Shown here piece by piece: positions 49,210 to 60,000 of a stretch of DNA of 64,000 nucleotides. A model generated the notes under the pieces. The model worked only from the letters and a program-made list of their open reading frames with translations. It did not search any database and had not been told where the DNA came from. Both the position numbers and the translations under genes were made by a program. Positions within the stretch are counted from its first letter, which is position 1; every line of letters starts with the position of its first letter. Origin of the DNA: Mimachlamys varia (Eukaryota; Mollusca; Bivalvia; Pectinida; Pectinidae); assembly GCA_947623455.1 (NCBI GenBank), contig OX392532.1, positions 27,130,792-27,194,791 on the forward strand. Direction: 5' to 3'.

Positions 49210-50640
49210 CTATGTTTCTTTAAGAAGACAATAAAAAATATTTGATAAAATATTTGATACATCTTGGCTTCCTAAATCATATATGAATTAAAACGATGGG
49301 ATTTTCCAATGAAGAATTGAACAGCCTCAAGTAAGATTCTGTTTGTAAGCCCATCACAATCAGGACAGCCTTGGAGTAGTACACTTATATTTATATGATT
49401 ATGATTACCATGGCTATTAAGAGAAGAAAATAATGTAATTCTTTGGTAATCATACATGGGACATTCCAGATTGTAATGAGACACTGTTTCATATTCAGCT
49501 GAACAGTTACAAGCAGGACTATTAGTTAAGTGATCACAATATAAATCAAATTTAAGGTACTACGTTATACACGAGTTTCTCAGTTGACAAAGATTGGTAT
49601 TAGGTAGTCTGTTACCTTCAGTTTTAAGGATTATTACGAAAGCCGATTAGTTCCACACGAAAAAAATATTTATCTCGTTATAACGAGAAACGTTATCTCG
49701 TTATTACGAGATAGGTTATGTCGTTATTACGACTTACGCTAAGTCGTTATTACGAGATACGTTATCTCGTTATTACGAGATAACGTATCTCGTAATAACG
49801 ACTAAGCGTAACTCGTAATAACGAGATACCTTATCTCGTAATAACGACTTAGCGTAACTCGTAATAACGACATAGCGTATCTCGTAATAACGACTTAGCG
49901 TAACTCGTAATAACGACTTAACGTTTCTCGTAATAACGACTTAGCGTATCTCGTAATAACGAGATAACTTATATCGTCATAACGACTTAGCGTATCTCGT
50001 AATAACGACTTAACGCTTCTCGTAATAACGACTTAAGTAAAGCGTATCTCGTAATAACGACTTAGCGTAACTCGTAATAACGAGATAAACCTATTTTTTG
50101 TTCATGTGGTACTAATCGGCTTTCGTAGATTATAGAGGATTCCTTCTCAGAAATAGTTTCTTTATTCAGATAGCTTTTCAGTGCAGCAGTAGAGGGAGAG
50201 TTGAGGAGATCAGTACTAACAGTGTTAATTGTGCGACACATAATAATTAATTATAAAAGTAATTATTAGTTCTACATAATGATGGATTAAAAAGCCTAGT
50301 ATGTCTGAGAGTGTAGGAGGTGTCATCTTGTTTGTTAGTAAAGGGTTCTTAAATATCTTGTAAGTATTGTGGTGCCTGACCATGCATAATTTTATACATC
50401 ATTACATGTTTGGGTTTGTTTCTTCTTACATATAGTGTTTCCCAACCCAGTTCATTGTAAAGATTTTTATGTGATGTCCCAGATCTCATCCCTGTAATAA
50501 TTCTTGCTGCCTCTAATTGTATTGATTCTAAAAGATCTTTAGCCTGATGCGTACAATTATCCCAAATTATATCTGCATATTCCAAAATTGGTCTAATAAA
50601 TCCTACATCGTATATTAAAGTTCACATTTTCTAAGTAGTG
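49210..50640 (-). pseudogene. Non-LTR retrotransposon 3' tail, split by a foldback element
   Basis: The minus strand from 50610 to 50349 encodes MEYADIIWDNCTHQAKDLLE and ELGWETLYVRRNK...MMYKIMHGQ, the usual C-terminal part of jockey-like polyproteins. It goes on (50230-50130, STDLLNSPSTAALKSYLNK) up to the foldback. After it, 49630-49280 gives LKTEGNRLPNTNLCQLRNSC and CNCSAEYETVSHYNLECPMY, a Cys/His box typical of the end of these proteins. Stops and frame breaks show that it is dead. It may be the same family as 40770-41400, of which it covers the part missing there. Confidence 0.85.
49637..50125. mobile_element. TA-flanked foldback element with an internal palindromic satellite
   Basis: The 489-bp element begins CGAAAGCCGATTAGTTCCAC and ends with the inverse of CGAAAGCCGATTAGTACCAC; the arms are about 42 bp. 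TA lies directly outside both ends, suggesting Tc1/mariner-type insertion. Between the arms is a tandem satellite of about 24 bp made of TCTCGTAATAACGA and CTTAGCGTAA, in one orientation at the left (cgttattacgag) and the other at the right. The two halves are inverse repeats as well. It interrupts a dead retrotransposon, so it is the younger insertion. Confidence 0.88.
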
Positions 50641-51158
50641 CAAAGTAAAAAAAAAAAAGATGTTTAATCAGCACTTTCAACTTAGTAATAATAAACACAA
50701 CAATTCGGTCAAAAGGTACCTCTGGCCAAAGACTGCACAGCTCCATACAGAATAATGATTTTCCACAGTTTGGCGAATCTTATTGGTCATGCCGATGATA
50801 TATGCAGTATGATATGAACCGGTTTTTAATGTTAATAATTTTTGTTATTTACGGTAACCTTAAATATATAGGCAAACCTGTCGCAATTTTGCATTTCGGT
50901 ACTTAAAATCTACATTGCAGGATATATCCTTATTAGATAGTCTTTAAGTGTCAAAGACCTTTGCAAAAGGACTTCTAGCAAAAGCACAAGAAAAAATGTC
51001 TGCACTGGACAAATTTTGAATATCTATACTCAACCACCAACTATGCAACAAGAACAACGTTTGTCTTGTTTTACATTTATGAAAACTTTAAGCATTCTAT
51101 TGCCAACAAGTGTTCATCATGGTTATAAATCGATATATGTTTCCATTACTAATCAAAG

Positions 51159-51233
51159 GTGCTGGTGGAAGTACGTTTGTCCGCTGGGGAAGGCCCGACT
51201 GTCCCTCCAACGTGACGGAACTCGTGTATTCTG
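51159..51233 (+). CDS. Gene A exon 2: start of the C4-like domain
   Basis: The 75-nt exon runs from acceptor AATCAAAG|GT to donor TATTCTG|GTAGGT, entering in phase 1 and leaving in phase 1. It encodes GAGGSTFVRWGRPDCPSNVT and ELVYS. The order STFVRWGR..CP...TELVYSG + YAGGSWY is typical of proteins annotated as short-chain collagen C4-like in bivalves. The donor is the first of seven nearly identical donors spaced 42 bp apart. Gene B has an exon of the same length and phase (56962-57036). Confidence 0.9.
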
Positions 51234-51500
51234 GTAGGTCTGTTACTTACTCTCTTACTGAACTCGTGTATTCTGGTAGGTCTGTTACTTACTCTCTTAC
51301 TGAACTCGTGTATACTTGTAGGTTTGTTACTAACTCACTTACTGAACTCGTGTATACTGGTAGGTCTGTTACTTACTCTCTTACTGAACTCGTGTATACT
51401 GGTAGGTTTGTTCCTAACTCTCTAACTGAACTCGTGTATTCTGGTAGGTTTGTTACTAACTCACTTACTGAACTCGTGTATTCTGGTAGGTTTGCATCCA
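51216..51500 (+). repeat. 42-bp splice-donor minisatellite of gene A, seven donors
   Basis: Units consist of the exon-2 end plus donor (GAACTCGTGTATTCTG|GTAGGT) and the first intron bases (CTGTTACTTACTCTCTTACT). Donors start at 51234, 51276, 51318, 51360, 51402, 51444 and 51486, exactly 42 bp apart. The third has TT before GTAGG. Reading straight on from exon 2 stays open until the stop before 51566, adding the repeat GR(S/F)VTYSLTELVY(S/T). Confidence 0.95.
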
Positions 51501-51956
51501 ATCTCTTCAATTCAATAATATTCAGTGATTCTTCAATGACAAATGATTTGTTACTATTTAGTTGATCGTATGTAAATATGTTTTTTACCTGACCTTGAGA
51601 TGTAACAATAAATTAAACATCTTGGTAAACTCAAAACTCAAAACTTTTGGCAGGCATGGTGATCTTATTTCCTGTTCAATGCTTTCATCATTCCTAAAAG
51701 TACTGACATGTATCAAATCATAGTTGAATTGTTATTATTAGTGTCATTATATCCCGTATATATCCTTTTATTAACCAGTAAATACTACCACGGCATTTTG
51801 TTTGTTAGAAATGCTTCAAGTTAAGGTAAGGAACTGTTAAGACAATATATTTTCAGTTACGAATTTTATTATTCTTTGTACAAAGATGAAGGAAACAATT
51901 AAAAAGCAGTTAAATTCAGTTTATGTAGACATTTTTTTTATTTGATGTCATTACAG

Positions 51957-52076
51957 TTCCTGTTGTTTTTGCATATCCAACTAATCCAGCGATTTTTTAT
52001 GCGTTTAGTTGCTGTGACACACATTTCTCAGATTTTGTTAAACCACAACTTCAAAGTAACTGGAAAATAAGCAAAG
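51957..52076 (+). CDS. Gene A candidate cassette exon (120 nt, unproven)
   Basis: A strong acceptor (poly-T tract, then GATGTCATTACAG) is followed by 120 nt. In phase 1 this reads V-PVVFAYPTNPAIFYAFS, CCDTHFSDFVKPQLQSNWK, ISK. It ends at AGCAAAG|GTCATT, again in phase 1. It could therefore be spliced between exon 2 and exon 3 without changing frame. The matching block in gene B (60658-60777) is nearly identical but has GC in place of GT at the donor. I do not recognise the peptide. It may be a lost or alternative exon, or simply conserved intron. Confidence 0.35.
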
Positions 52077-52168
52077 GTCATTACACGTCATTAAACGCTG
52101 TTATCTTAACAGCAATGCAGTATATTGTCAGGATAATTCTACCTTGGAACTGTAATTTGTTTGGCTAG

Positions 52169-52650
52169 GTTATGCGGGAGGTTCGTGGTATAGCGACAAA
52201 GGCGCAGCAGCTGAATATGTTTGTCTACCACTTGACCCAGAATGGGTTCTGACAAACCCTGTACCGGGGGATGATACGGGCAGGATGTTTGGAGCAGAGT
52301 ACGAATCCAACAACGGACATACTCTATTCGGACCACAATCACACAATGAAGAGGTTCCCTGTGCCGTCTGTAGACCTAGGTCCTTTGCCTCCTCCGTGAT
52401 GATACCGGCGAGGACGACATGCTACAGCGGCTGGACGCAAGCGTACAGCGGGTCACTAGCGTCAGGGTACTATGGATACTCTGCTACCCAATACGTTTGT
52501 GTGGACGGGAACCCACAGCCTCTCCCCGGAGGAGGTGATACAAACGATAATGGGAGATTGTTTTATGGAGTTAAAGCGTTTTGTGGGTCCCTTCGATGTC
52601 CTCCTTACAAACAAAACATATTCATGTCCTGTGTTGTTTGTATGAAATGA
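52169..52650 (+). CDS. Gene A exon 3: C4-like Cys-rich domain, terminal exon
   Basis: The acceptor TTTGGCTAG|GT leads into 159 codons and a stop at 52648-52650. The domain has GYAGGSWYSDKGAAAEYVC, LPLDPEW, EEVPCAVCRPRS, MIPARTTCYSGW, YVCVDGNPQPLPGG, FCGSLRCPPY and the end MSCVVCMK. The spaced CxxC and single Cys residues suggest a disulphide-stabilised extracellular domain. The family is expanded in bivalves and usually annotated as short-chain collagen C4-like. Its role is not established, and lectin-like or matrix functions are guesses. A polyadenylation signal AATAAA lies at 52690-52695. Confidence 0.92.
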
Positions 52651-52689
52651 TATTCGCGAAAATATCGGGGAACTTATAGCAAGAATTTC

Positions 52690-52695
52690 AATAAA
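52690..52695 (+). terminator. Gene A polyadenylation signal
   Basis: AATAAA lies 40 bp after the stop codon of gene A. The same signal in the same context occurs after gene B. Confidence 0.6.
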
Positions 52696-53249
52696 ATTTA
52701 ACTTAAGTCTGATATAGTTCTTTTTGTTAACATGTCGATACATTATTTGCAACTGTAAAAACAAATAGATGTCAGATCAAAACTTAACACGTTAATGTCA
52801 TGATAGTTAATAGTAGGAATGGTATCCGAATTCACTACTAGCACCCCGCTGTTCCATGAAGTATTATCAAAACACCTTGAATAACCTAGGCATGAGAACC
52901 AAATGGTATGAGCCCTCTCCTGGTAGTCATTGCATGTTTGATAGGCGAAAATATAAAATATTTATCGATGGACTAATTGAAGTTAACAGCTCAATAGCAT
53001 TGCCTTTAAGCATGTCAAAGGTGTGACACGTGGTCTTGACAGTCTAAAAATGTCATTTAATTTTATAAAATTGGCACCACTTGTTAAATCTTCTACTAGC
53101 TTAATATCATAATTCCGTTGAACATTTGATTTCTAAGAAGAGAATCTTGAAACGTTGTATACATTCTTAACTTGTGTAACTCTGAAACTTGGTCAAAGTT
53201 ATTCACTTGAATACAGTTTAACGTTCCTCGTACTAGCATGGTGCCGGCC

Positions 53250-53500
53250 AAAAAAAATCAGAGAATACCAAAGCGTCAACAAACCATAATCCGAACTCAA
53301 AATCGATTAAACTAGGGACAAAATAGAAACAAAGGAAAGATTTACATGGAGACTCTCGTAAAAGCACATGGGACTAAGACCAGGTGTTCCGGAAGAGTAA
53401 GCGTCTTTTACGTCATCGACGACATCCGCCATTTAAATCTTGGTCACATCCAAGTAAGCATCAATCCTCAAAATGAGAACCGAGTCATCATAACCGATAG
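53250..53500 (-). repeat. Dispersed repeat, inverted copy in gene A flank
   Basis: The minus strand reads the same phrase order as 42885-43195 (acatccgcca on plus being the inverse of tggcgggtgt, then ggtgttccgg, gactctcgta, ctcaaaatcgat, accaaagcgtcaac). Confidence 0.75.
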
Positions 53501-53939
53501 TTATCAAATATAAACCAACAGCCCTCTATTTACAAGTTATTCAGAGTGAACTGTTAACGCCGAACCATTAACACCTTAGATCACCTGGTGAACTAAAGGT
53601 GTTATATTCCATGACTGATATACTTCTAAACACAACATCTGTTATTTGTCCTAAATCTGAAGGTTAATCTTTATAAGCATCGTGTCTGCAATGCCAACTC
53701 CAAACTCATGATGTTATCAATTTGTATTAATATAAGTTGGTACCTAGACAACATGTTTTGTAATACAAGATTCACATTGAACCTGCATCGCTCATCTTGT
53801 TTTAATCTCTCAAATATCAAAATGGTATCATATCTGTAACATTTCATTCGAGAGAACATGTTAAAAAGATTTATTTGCACATTTTGCACGGTTCCTTTCA
53901 CCCATTTACCATCCAAATAGCATGTTTATAGGCCGTTTG

Positions 53940-54960
53940 TTATTTCAGAAGAAGTTCGTTAAATTTGAAGATTTTGACATATTTGACACTTATGACTATT
54001 TAAGATGTCAACGTCATTTTCATTCATTATCTTTGATTGGCTCCTTTCAAGGAAACTACTAGCCAAATAATTCACTAGGTCTTTCAGTTTTAACATTTTA
54101 CCCCTGTGACCTTCAAAGTAGGTCGCAATTATTAATCCCAAACTTTGTCAGGCCCCTTGCAAGCGAGCTATGAGACAAATATCCTGTCTCTAGAGCTTAC
54201 GATATTTCAGAAGAAGTTAGAATTGTTTGACATATTTTCCTGTAACTTTGACAATAATTCAAATAATTTTGTTCTACAAACCTTGCTTAGCTCATTAAAA
54301 AAACTTACCAGCAAAATATCATTTCGGTATTTCAGGAGAGCTCGATACAATTTTTGACTTTCATCACAGAACTTGTTTAATTTTACTTTTAAATTCATAA
54401 ATTAAAGGGGTTTTATGCACCTGACCCTTCTACTTCTACAATAGTTTAGAAATTTTGGTTTCCCACCTTTGGCCCATAGCATCACTGAAGAGTCCAAGGA
54501 GGACAAAACAGCTGTATGGTGCAGTTTAATTACTAAATTTAAAAGGTGCAGCATGTGTGTGTGAAACGTACTCTTCATTTAATTAAGTCAACTAAGTTAT
54601 GCTCGGGTCTTTCGATGTAAACCACACGTAAATGTCCTATCTCCAAGCCTTTCGGTATTTCAGAATAGGTCGTTTAAATGCTGTTGTTTTATACAAATCT
54701 TATCGCTTATGTGACCTTGAATGAAGGTCAATGTCATTTTTATTCGCAAAACATTTTTCATGTTATTCAAAGGAAAATAACAATTAAATAAGTATCTATA
54801 AGCATTTTGACATTTCAAGAGATCTTGCTTGAAGCATTTGACAATTTCGACTCGGTGACTTTGAAATGGATCAAAATGATCGTTTTTTACAAACTGTGTT
54901 GGGCTCCTTCCAAGGAAGATGTTAGAAGGTTTTGACATATTTTACCCCTTTGGACATTGG
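53940..54960. repeat. Degenerate 'tttcagaagaagtt' repeat in gene A flank
   Basis: The phrases 'atttcagaagaagttcg', 'gacatattttccctgt', 'ctcctttcaaggaa' and 'cttcaaagtaggtcg' recur irregularly. It resembles the block at 8130-8880 and is duplicated at 62640-63280. Confidence 0.6.
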
Positions 54961-55442
54961 TTTTAAGTAATTTTGTCGCAGAAGTTGTTGGGTGTAACCA
55001 CAAGAATATTCCCGTCAAATAATGTAGCCCTATACATCTAGACCCTTCATGTGAAATTGTTTAAGGGGAAAGTGAACAACGGACTAACAGATAACGCACG
55101 TCGCACCCCTTTTCTGTAGTCTTTTTTTTATAAGATCCTTTGAAACAGTTTAAAGCCAATATCATTATTATATTAGATATATCTTTGAGTTGTTAGAAAG
55201 AATAATTAAGATAGTGAAAGTATCATATTCAGTGTTAAAATCCTTTAAACTAATCTTTTCAGTGCTGACTGCTAGCTATCTTATCATATTAGTCTGAAAT
55301 CGGCAACAAGGTCGATTGGGAATAACGTACGCCTATACTGACCTGTTCTTGTATTAGTTCCTGCATGATAACCTTTGATCTTTTGGATTCATGTATTGTC
55401 GGCACGATTGTGCAGTTTATCAGGAATCAGTTTAGACGTAAA

Positions 55443-55821
55443 ATGATGTTCAGCTATGTCCGAGGCAGTTCGGTGGTGATAGTATTATTTATGGTGGTAG
55501 TTTGTGCCAGTTGTAAGGAAGACTCTAACAAGAGGATTCTCCTGAGTGACCCAGACTACATCCAACAGTTGATCACCCATCTCCAGGGAGAGGTGCATAC
55601 CTTACAAGCCACCGTACAGACTCAATCTGGTGAACTACAGACCCTCAAGACCACCGTCCAGACTCAGCATGACGAACTACAGACACAGTCAGCAGAACTA
55701 CAGTCCATAAACGCTAAAGATCTTGCAGAAAGTGGTGAACTGCAAACTCTGAAAACTACGGTCCAGGCACAGACTGGAGAAATATCTTCTCTCAAACAAC
55801 AACTTTCACTTGCAAACAAAG
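55443..55821 (+). CDS. Gene B exon 1: signal peptide and longer coiled coil
   Basis: This is the paralogue of 47245-47488. It starts MMFSYVRGSSVVIVLFMVVV, then CASCKEDSNKRILLSDPDY. The coil is 45 residues longer than in gene A, built from copies of GELQTLKTTVQTQ and DELQTQSAELQ that look like internal duplications. The donor AACAAAG|GTAAAA ends in phase 1 and joins exon 56962-57036 as LANKA-VSGSTFVRWG. I chose the first of two adjacent ATGs; the gene A start aligns with either. The whole protein is predicted at 311 residues. Confidence 0.85.
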
Positions 55822-56961
55822 GTAAAATACTGAACGTATTCATTTGGATAAACAAATTGCGTGCATCTTTTTCTGATTAGCAAAAGCTGGACATACACAT
55901 CCTCTAATATGTAATAACGTATTCTTTTATAAGATCATATAGTAAGTTTTATAAGTGCGTTTTAATTTCATCCTTATTATCCACCATATTGACTTTTCTT
56001 TTTCAAATAACGTTTATTTGTTCCTGTTTCGCTCGTAGCTAAGAATCAGAGAAAACATGTATATATATATTTTGTTCACTTTTATTCCTCCCGTTTGTTT
56101 CATTGGCTGTGATTCAGAATAATAAAAGCAACTCTCTAATGCCACAACGTAATTGCTAACGTACTGTAGACCATCATGCCTCGATCCCACAATTAAGTCG
56201 AAGATTTTGGTAATTTAAAATTTAGGTTTATTCCAATGAAGGGACAACCTACTAATGTTAATATAACAATGTTACTACCTTTCGCTCGACACTCGCATTC
56301 CGGACTCATACCTATTCATTTCTCTCACCCATCTTACTCACTACGGATACGAGTACATATGATAACTTACCGAGTCTAATGCTTAGCTTCTGTGGTACGA
56401 CATCTGTACCCATCAACGGTTGCTTCAAGAGTGAATTTACTCACCACCCGTAGCCGAGGCTTAGACTTGACCACGTGACGGTGGTCAGGTGACACGTACA
56501 GAAGTCCGTGCTAACTGTGTGCATTCATGCTAGCGCGCGCAGGGACAGGAACGGGTGACGTACCTGTTTGTTACACCTTGCTACAGTACGATATATGTTT
56601 TGAGCGTGGTCAATGTTTGGATGGATGACCGCCTGCACGTTACACAATATTTGCTAAACCATTCATTGTCCAAGTGTACCTCCACTTTTTCAAGTAAACA
56701 CTTTTGATGAAAATAAATATTCGGTGCCTTTGAAAAATATTTTGCGGTTTCGTTTGGATACCTTGACAATGTGAACATTTTTGGAAGCATTCTTATGAAA
56801 TGTAGGTTAATACACTAATTGTTTTTTTTTTTTTAAGTCTTAATAATTCAAGTAACCTTCACAAGTTAGCGAGTTAGCTTGTTCTTATATGACCAATGAT
56901 CGGTATTGGTGGTTATATATCCGGTATAAAACTCCTAAACATAATATTTCCTGTTATACAG
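55822..56961 (+). other. Gene B intron 1 (1.1 kb)
   Basis: AT-rich intron with a (TA)n tract near 56060 and a poly-T run near 56821-56834. It lacks the retrotransposon and foldback found in gene A. No exon is seen. Confidence 0.75.
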
Positions 56962-57036
56962 CTGTCAGTGGATCCACTTTTGTCCGCTGGGGAAGGTCCG
57001 ACTGTCCCTCCAACGTGACGGAACTCGTGTATTCCG
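56962..57036 (+). CDS. Gene B exon 2: start of the C4-like domain
   Basis: The 75-nt exon lies between CTGTTATACAG|CT and TATTCCG|GTACGT, phase 1 in and phase 1 out. It encodes AVSGSTFVRWGRSDCPSNVT and ELVYS. The donor is GTACGT where gene A has GTAGGT. There is one extra T in the following stretch, so the next donor is 43 bp away and not 42. From there about 75 units continue. Reading past the donor in frame reaches TGA at about 57063. Confidence 0.9.
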
Positions 57037-60000
57037 GTACGTTTTGTTACTTACTCTCTTACTGAACTCGTGTGTACTGGTAGGTTTGTAACTAACTATC
57101 TTACTGAACTCGTGTATACTGGTAGGTTTGTTACTTACTCTCTTACTGAACTCGTGTATACTGGTAGGTTTGCTACTAATTCTCTTACTGAACTCGTGTA
57201 TACTGGTAGGTTTGTTACTAACTCTCTTACTAAACTCGTGTATTCTGGTAGGTTTGTTAGTAACTCTCTTACTGAACTCGTGTATACCGGTAGGTTTGTT
57301 ACCTACCCTCTTACTGAACTCGTGTTTACTGGTAGGTTTGTTACTTACCCTCTTACTGAACTCGTGTATACTGGTAGGTTTGTTACTAACTCTCTTACTG
57401 AACTCGTGTATACTGATATGTTTGTTACTTACTCACTTACTCAACTCGTGTATACTGGTAGGTTTGTTACTTACCCTCTTACTGAACTCGTGTGTACTGG
57501 TAGGTTTGTTACTTACCCTCTTACTGAACTCGTGTATACTGGTATGTTTGTTATTTACTCTCTTCCTGAACTCGTGTATACTGGTAGGTTTGTTACTAAC
57601 GCTCTTACTGAACTCTTGTATACTGGTAGGTTTGTTACTTACTCTCTTACTGAACTCGTGTATACTGGTAGGTTTGTTACTAACGCTCTTACTGAACTCT
57701 TGTATACTGGTAGGTTTGTTACTTACTCTCTTACTGAACTCGTGTATACTGGTAGGTTTGTTACTTACTCTCTTACTGAACTCGTGTATACTGGTAGGTT
57801 TGTTACTAACTCTCTTACTGAACTCGTGTATACTGATATGTTTGTTACTTACTCACTTACTCAACTCGTGTATACTGGTAGGTTTGTTACTTACCCTCTT
57901 ACTGAACTCGTGTATACTGGTAGGTTTGTTACTTACCCTCTTACTGAACTCGTGTATACTGGTAGGTTTGTTACTTACCCTCTTACTGAACTCGTGTATA
58001 CTGGTAGGTTTGTTACTAACTCTCTTACTGAACTCGTGTATACTGATATGTTTGTTACTTACTCACTTACTCAACTCGTGTATACTGGTAGGTTTGTTAC
58101 TTACCCTCTTACTGAACTCGTGTGTACTGGTAGGTTTGTTACTTACCCTTTTACTGAACTCGTGTATACTGGTATGTTTGTTACTTACTCTCTTACTGAA
58201 CTCGTGTATTCTGGTAGGTTTGTTACTAACGCTCTTACTGCACTCGTGTATACTGGTATGTTTGTTACTTACTCTCTTACTGAACTCGTGTATTCTGGTA
58301 GGTTTGTTACTAACGCTCTTACTGCACTCGTGTATACTGGTAGGTTTGTTACTCACTCTCCTACTGAACTCGTGTATACTGGTAGGTTTGTTGCAAAGTC
58401 TCTTACTGAACTCGTGTATATTGGTAGGTTTGTTACTAACTCTCTTACTGAACTCGTGTATACTGGTAGGTTTGTTACTAACTCTCTTACTGAACTGGTG
58501 TATACTGGTAGGTTTGTTACTTACTCACTTACTGAACTCGTGTATACTGGTAGGTTTGTTACTGACTCACTTACTGAACTCGTGTATACTGGTAGGTTTG
58601 TTACTTACTCTCTTACTGAACTCGTGTATACTGGTAGGTTTGTTACTTACTCACTTACTGAACTCGTGTATACTGGTAGGTTTGTTACTGACTCACTTAC
58701 TGAACTCTTGTATACTGGTAGGTTTGTTACTGACTCACTTACTGAACTCGTGTATACTGGTAGGTTTGTTACTTACTCTCTTACTGAACTCGTGTATACT
58801 GGTAGGTTTGTTACTAACTCTCTTACTGAACTCGTGTATACTGATATGTTTGTTACTTACTCACTTACTGAACTCGTGTATACTGGTAGGTTTGTTACTG
58901 ACTCACTTACTGAACTCGTGTATACTGGTAGGTTTGTTACTTACTCACTTACTGAACTCTTGTATACTGGTAGGTTTGTTACTGACTCACTTACTGAACT
59001 CGTGTATACTGGTAGGTTTGTTACTTACTCTCTTACTGAACTCGTGTATACTGGTAGGTTTGTTACTAACTCTCTTACTGAACTCGTGTATACTGATATG
59101 TTTGTTACTTACTCACTTACTGAACTCGTGTATACTGGTAGGTTTGTTACTGACTCACTTACTGAACTCTTGTATACTGGTAGGTTTGTTACTGACTCAC
59201 TTACTGAACTCGTGTATACTGGTAGGTTTGTTACTTACTCTCTTACTGAACTCGTGTATACTGGTTGGTTTGTTACTAACTCTCTTACTGAACTCGTGTA
59301 TACTGATATGTTTGTTACTTACTCACTTACTCAACTCGTGTATACTGGTAGGTTTGTTACTTACTCTCTTACTGAACTCGTGTGTACTGGTAGGTTTGTT
59401 ACTTACCCTCTTACTGAACTCGTGTATACCGGTAGGTTTGTTACTAATTCTCTTACTGAACTCGTGTATACTGGTAGGTTTGTTACTTACTCTCTTACTG
59501 AACTCGTGTATACTGGTAGGTTTGTTACTCACTCTCTTACTGAACTCGTGTATACTGGTAGGTTTGTTACTAACTCTCTTACTGAACTCGTGTATACTGA
59601 TATGTTTGTTACTTACTCACTTACTCAACTCTTGTATACTGGTAGGTTTGTTACTTACCCTCTTACTGAACTCGTGTGTACTGGTAGGTTTGTTACTTAC
59701 CCTCTTACTGAACTCGTGTATATTGGTAGGTTTGTTACTTACCCTCTTACTGAACTCGTGTATACTGGTAGGTTTTTTACTAACTCTCTTACTGAACTCG
59801 TGTATACTGATATGTTTGTTACTTACTCACTTACTCAACTCGTGTATACTGGTAGGTTTGTTACTTACCCTCTTACTGAACTCGTGTGTACTGGTAGGTT
59901 TGTTACTTACCCTCTTACTGAACTCGTGTATACTGGTATGTTTGTTATTAACTCTCTTCCTGAACTCGTGTATACTGGTAGGTTTGTTACTAACGCTCTT

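Larger units (their letters stand above)
47489..51158 (+). other. Gene A intron 1 (3.7 kb)
   Basis: This intron is three times longer than its counterpart in gene B (1.1 kb). The excess is explained mainly by a minus-strand non-LTR retrotransposon tail (49210-50640) that itself holds a foldback element (49637-50125). No further exon is seen. Confidence 0.75.
47170..54960 (+). repeat. Tandem segmental duplication, unit A
   Basis: This is the first of two duplicated units (the second is about 55370-63300). Each has the same order: 75 bp of upstream sequence, three exons, the splice-donor array, the candidate cassette exon, the 3' flank with an inverted dispersed repeat, and degenerate repeats. 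The total lengths are similar only because a larger intron 1 in A offsets a larger array in B. Confidence 0.85.
52651..55364. other. Gene A 3' flank and spacer to gene B
   Basis: The first 2.3 kb is homologous to the flank of gene B (61353-63300), so the duplicated unit includes it. It contains an inverted copy of the dispersed repeat (53250-53500) and degenerate 'ccttcaaagtaggtc'-type repeats (about 53940-54960). No gene is supported: the open frames here are short and unconserved. Confidence 0.7.

Noticed and set aside
51500..52168. Idea that the whole 3' part of gene A intron 2 is coding
   Set aside because: Only the 120-nt block 51957-52076 has matching splice sites and phase. Read-through of the rest reaches a stop before exon 3, and the equivalent frame in gene B stops earlier.
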